From the IMG/VR virus record IMGVR_UViG_3300049255_000532, positions 1 to 37,884 of that record: a stretch of DNA of 37,884 nt, one strand, 5' to 3'. Below the pieces are notes generated by a model. That model had not been told where the DNA came from. It saw only the letters and a list, made by a program, of their open reading frames with translations, and did not search any database. This DNA comes from a virus. A program made the position numbers and the translations under genes. Shown here one piece after another: positions 35,828-37,884 of this stretch; the first letter of the stretch is position 1; the number at the start of each line of letters is the position of its first letter.

Positions 35828-36285
35828 GGTTTGACCTCTTTCGGGCGTTGACGAATTTCTTCCTTCACCGCATCGCTCGGCTCGTACTCGGAGTACTTGG
35901 CGCGCATGACCATCAGCAGCGGGCGAATCAGCGGATAATTTTCGTGATCCGCACGCAAGCCGGCGTTCGCGATGGACTGGACGAAGCCGCCGCCTTTCTG
36001 GGAGGCCTTGGCCAACCACTCGAGAAGCTCCGGATCGTCATTCTGCGCGATCAGGAAATCGGGCAGAAGGGAATGCGCGGGCCAGTTTTCAACCCCGGAA
36101 CAGGGAAAGGGGAGTAGCGCCCTTTCGTGCGACCAGCTCATCAGCGAAACAAGTTCGTCGTGAATCGACCTACGTTTCCCGCCCGCATCTTGACGCCGAA
36201 ATCCTTCACTGAGATAACAAGCGAGCAGCTCATCGAGCGCTCGGTGCAAACGAACATGTTCCTGCTGATGCTCTTCTGGGGTCAT
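35824..36285 (-). CDS. Hypothetical helical protein, 153 residues
   Basis: Begins MTPEEHQQEHVRLHRALDEL and stays helical (LLACYLSEGFRRQDAGGKRR; SIHDELVSLMSWSHERALLP). The second half has short loops and helices (LPDFLIAQNDDPELLEWLAK; LIRPLLMVMRAKYSEYEPSD). No catalytic or binding motif stands out. ATGA overlaps with both neighbours support operon membership. I do not recognise a family. Confidence 0.68.
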   Translation of the reverse strand: MTPEEHQQEHVRLHRALDELLACYLSEGFRRQDAGGKRRSIHDELVSLMSWSHERALLPFPCSGVENWPAHSLLPDFLIAQNDDPELLEWLAKASQKGGGFVQSIANAGLRADHENYPLIRPLLMVMRAKYSEYEPSDAVKEEIRQRPKEVKP

Positions 36286-36443
36286 TCGGGTTGCTCCGAT
36301 TCCAGCCGGCTCGCGGCCTGCCAGAAAAAGTTGTAGCCACCGTGCTCCATCACCTCGATCGTTCCGATCGCGAGGATGGTGAGCAGCAGCAGGCCCAGGA
36401 GATACTCTGCATAATCGTGCTTCAGCTTTTTCTTCGTCGTCAT
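36282..36443 (-). CDS. Small membrane protein, 53 residues
   Basis: Begins MTTKKKLKHDYAEYLLGLLL with basic residues, followed by an apolar helix (LLGLLLLTILAIGTIEVM) and a polar end (HGGYNFFWQAASRLESEQPE). A bitopic membrane protein; the basic start suggests a cytoplasmic N-terminus. It sits between two cytoplasmic-looking genes with 4-nt overlaps on both sides. Confidence 0.68.
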   Translation of the reverse strand: MTTKKKLKHDYAEYLLGLLLLTILAIGTIEVMEHGGYNFFWQAASRLESEQPE

Positions 36444-36721
36444 GCGGCGTCCTCGAAGAGATTGCGCTGTGGCGACGGGTGCTGGCGCTTCCACTCGTCG
36501 TACTTCACCTGGTGGTCAGGGCAGAGGTGTTTGCCGGAGGCTACTTGCTTCGAGTGCTGGGCGCAGCAAGGCGCATCGCACGTTCCGGATTTGTTCGCCG
36601 CGACTTTCCAGTCGCAGAGCGCCATCGCCGGCCGGCCGCAGGTCGCGCAGTAGCGCTGACGCGATCGCACTCCACAAAGAATGGCGACCTGGCCGTTTTC
36701 GAATCGGATGCGCTCACACAT
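36440..36721 (-). CDS. Small Cys/His-rich protein (putative zinc-binding)
   Basis: A 93-residue protein beginning MCERIRFENGQVAILCGVRS. It has eleven cysteines and three histidines, including YCATCGRPAMALCDW, then TCDAPCCAQHSKQV and LCPDHQVKYDEW. The order of the last two motifs (C-x3-CC-x2-H ... LCPDH) is common in a small family of phage proteins that probably bind two zinc ions. The function is unknown, and a nucleic-acid link is inference. Overlaps the upstream gene by 8 nt. Confidence 0.75.
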   Translation of the reverse strand: MCERIRFENGQVAILCGVRSRQRYCATCGRPAMALCDWKVAANKSGTCDAPCCAQHSKQVASGKHLCPDHQVKYDEWKRQHPSPQRNLFEDAA

Positions 36722-36950
36722 GGCTGTGGAGCTCCTGGGCCGCGCGTCGCGAGCCCGCCGGCATGAAGAGCATGCCTTCGCCGTAGATCTCGCGGTCCGC
36801 CGGCATAGAAGTCTTGAACTTCAGCAGCTTCACAAATTGAGACTGCAAAATCGGAATCTCGACCAACGGGAATCTCTGGTACAGCTCGACATTGAAGCCG
36901 GCCGCTCTCAGCTCCGCGGTGATGGTCGTGCTCCATTCGTCGAGGGTCAT
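36714..36950 (-). CDS. Hypothetical protein, 78 residues
   Basis: Begins MTLDEWSTTITAELRAAGFN and shows an alternating apolar pattern (VELYQRFPLVEIPILQSQFV). It ends PAGSRRAAQELHSHV. It overlaps the downstream gene by 8 nt and the upstream frame by ATGA. No motif is recognised. Confidence 0.6.
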   Translation of the reverse strand: MTLDEWSTTITAELRAAGFNVELYQRFPLVEIPILQSQFVKLLKFKTSMPADREIYGEGMLFMPAGSRRAAQELHSHV

Positions 36951-37157
36951 GCGAAGAGTTCCTGTTGCGCTGGCGGCGCCGCGGCCGCTGGCTTGGCTTT
37001 GTGTTCAGCCTCGAGGCGCGCGATGCAATCGAGGCACGGACCTTTGCGCCCTCCGCCTTTTTCGCCCTGGTCGACGCGGTGCTGCGTCGAGCGCTGAGCA
37101 TTTGGAACACCACGCTGCGACCGAGACGGTGTTGCGGGGGAAGTGTTCGCCGCTCAT
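36947..37157 (-). pseudogene. Frameshifted zinc-finger-like gene
   Basis: Two frames share one gene. From ATG 37157 the first reads MSGEHFPRNTVSVAAWCSKC and runs into unlikely sequence. From about 37087 another frame reads TQHRVDQGEKGGGRKGPCLD, then CIARLEAEHKAK and ends QQELFA, with its stop overlapping the ATG at 36950. Joining them (a +1 shift between 37092 and 37085) gives a plausible 4-Cys finger C-x2-C...C-x2-C of about 69 residues. The cause may be a base insertion, a sequencing error or a rare programmed +1 shift. The intact form would be another small zinc protein in this operon. Confidence 0.6.
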
Positions 37158-37366
37158 ATGCCGCCCTCGGTGCATTGCGGACAGTAGTCGCCGCCGGCGT
37201 GTCGGCTCCATCCTGCTTTCTTGGCCTCACGCCGAAGTTGAACGACAGTCGGAGGTTCTATAAAAAATTGGCGAAGCTGCTCAATGGGAAGAAAAAGATC
37301 GGGATAGGTGACGTCGCCCATGCCGTGCTCGTTGTCACAAAAAAGCATCTTCACAGTGCGAGTCAT
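37154..37366 (-). CDS. Small Cys-containing phage protein (GW...CPxC type)
   Basis: A 70-residue protein starting MTRTVKMLFCDNEHGMGDVT. The end reads KAGWSRHAGGDYCPQCTEGG, the GW...DxCPxC pattern recurring in many phage and actinobacterial small proteins with one zinc site formed with the first Cys (CDN). The centre is helical (LPIEQLRQFFIEPPTVVQLR). Overlaps both neighbours by 4 nt. Function unknown. Confidence 0.75.
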   Translation of the reverse strand: MTRTVKMLFCDNEHGMGDVTYPDLFLPIEQLRQFFIEPPTVVQLRREAKKAGWSRHAGGDYCPQCTEGGI

Positions 37367-37884
37367 GCGGTCCTCGCTTTCCGCGGCGAGCGGCTTGTTG
37401 CCCAGGCCGGCTGTGCCAAAAGTTCGACGCACCTCCCGATGCCGCCCTCCTGTTTTTTGGCTAACTGCCGCTCGCCTTCGGAAACTCGATTCGCGATCGG
37501 GATCCACTTCGCCAATCGCCAGGGAATCGCGAGCACGACGCCTTCGCGCACGTGCATGAATTCGTGGTCGCCATCGTGGAGGTCTTCGAGCACGCACTGC
37601 GGGAAGCAGCAGCGATTGCGAACGCGCGGCATGATGCGCATCGGGTCGGTCACGCGGATCCGCGCCAGGTCGCGATCGACTGAGAGAACTTCGCCGGCGA
37701 AGTCTCCGGCCCAGCAGCCCTCTACGCGGTAGTGGTGTCCGATGCTCAGGTCGCACCAATATTTCGCCACGCGCGGTCCGAAGAACGCGAGCAGCGCGCC
37801 GGGCACAAAACCGCAGAGCAGCGCGGTCTTCGTGATTGCCCTGGCAAAGAGCGCAAGGTTCAGGAGTTCGCTGTGCGTCGTCAT
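37363..37884 (-). CDS. Hypothetical protein with membrane segment and Cys/His motif
   Basis: A 173-residue protein whose ATG lies at the last bases of the window; a longer form beyond the edge cannot be excluded. Residues about 20-40 (TALLCGFVPGALLAFFGPRV) are apolar. The next part is a beta-type unit (HYRVEGCWAGDFAGEVLSVD), and RCCFPQCVLEDLHDGDHEFM matches the C-x...H-x-G-x-H-x-F motif often found in short phage proteins. The C-terminus (EGVVLAIPWRLAKWIPIANR) includes a helix. A mixture of membrane-anchored and metal-site features; no family is known to me. Confidence 0.68.
   Translation of the reverse strand: MTTHSELLNLALFARAITKTALLCGFVPGALLAFFGPRVAKYWCDLSIGHHYRVEGCWAGDFAGEVLSVDRDLARIRVTDPMRIMPRVRNRCCFPQCVLEDLHDGDHEFMHVREGVVLAIPWRLAKWIPIANRVSEGERQLAKKQEGGIGRCVELLAQPAWATSRSPRKARTA

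Overview
This window is a near-complete structural, packaging and lysis region of a tailed double-stranded DNA phage or prophage with a long non-contractile tail (siphovirus type) and an HK97-fold head. The DNA is GC-rich, almost every stretch codes, and most genes lie on the minus strand, abutting or overlapping by 1 to 11 nt. The host is inferred, not shown. Several phage-encoded proteins carry Sec-type signal peptides ending in A-x-A, and one carries a twin-arginine leader, which suggests a GC-rich Gram-negative host. A soil Acidobacteriota-like host would fit, but nothing in the window proves it. The window ends exactly on gene boundaries (a stop codon at base 1, a start codon at the last base), so genes beyond it are not visible.

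Layout in the minus-strand transcription direction, from high to low coordinates. 37.9-35.1 kb: ten short genes, many with paired Cys/His motifs that look zinc-binding; one of them (36947-37157) is split by a +1 frameshift. 35.0-33.3 kb: a structured intergenic stretch, four small unknown genes and an HNH endonuclease. 33.3-26.5 kb: small and large terminase, a two-helix membrane protein, portal, prohead protease with a Cys-rich tail, and major capsid protein followed by a strong hairpin. 26.5-16.9 kb: head-completion genes (gp6-like connector, head closure protein, DUF3168-like tail completion protein) interleaved with five signal-peptide proteins and a sixth with a hydrophobic N-terminus. 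One of these is a 1,125-residue modular protein with a TIM-barrel-like domain, 21 copies of a 20-residue repeat and two fibronectin-III-like domains; another is a beta-helix protein. 16.5-4.8 kb: two paralogous tail tube proteins, tail assembly chaperones G and GT joined by a clear -1 slippery site, tape measure, distal tail proteins, a Cys-peptidase-like protein and a J-like tail hub. 4.6-3.2 kb: lysozyme and small membrane proteins (lysis). 3.2-1 kb: small genes on both strands and a small serine resolvase.

Three plus-strand genes (4564-4815, 6937-7143, 10611-11000) sit against the direction of the tail operon like morons. The last has its own candidate promoter and ribosome-binding site and encodes a membrane-anchored protein. 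Near the left end, three copies of a 16-bp palindrome (consensus AGTTTGTTAACNAACT) look like operators of an unseen regulator. No integrase of usual size, replication gene or recognisable repressor is present.

The most unusual part is the run of exported-looking proteins inside the head-tail module, together with a roughly 60-residue sequence module shared by the head-tail connector, the tail hub (two copies) and the large secreted protein.
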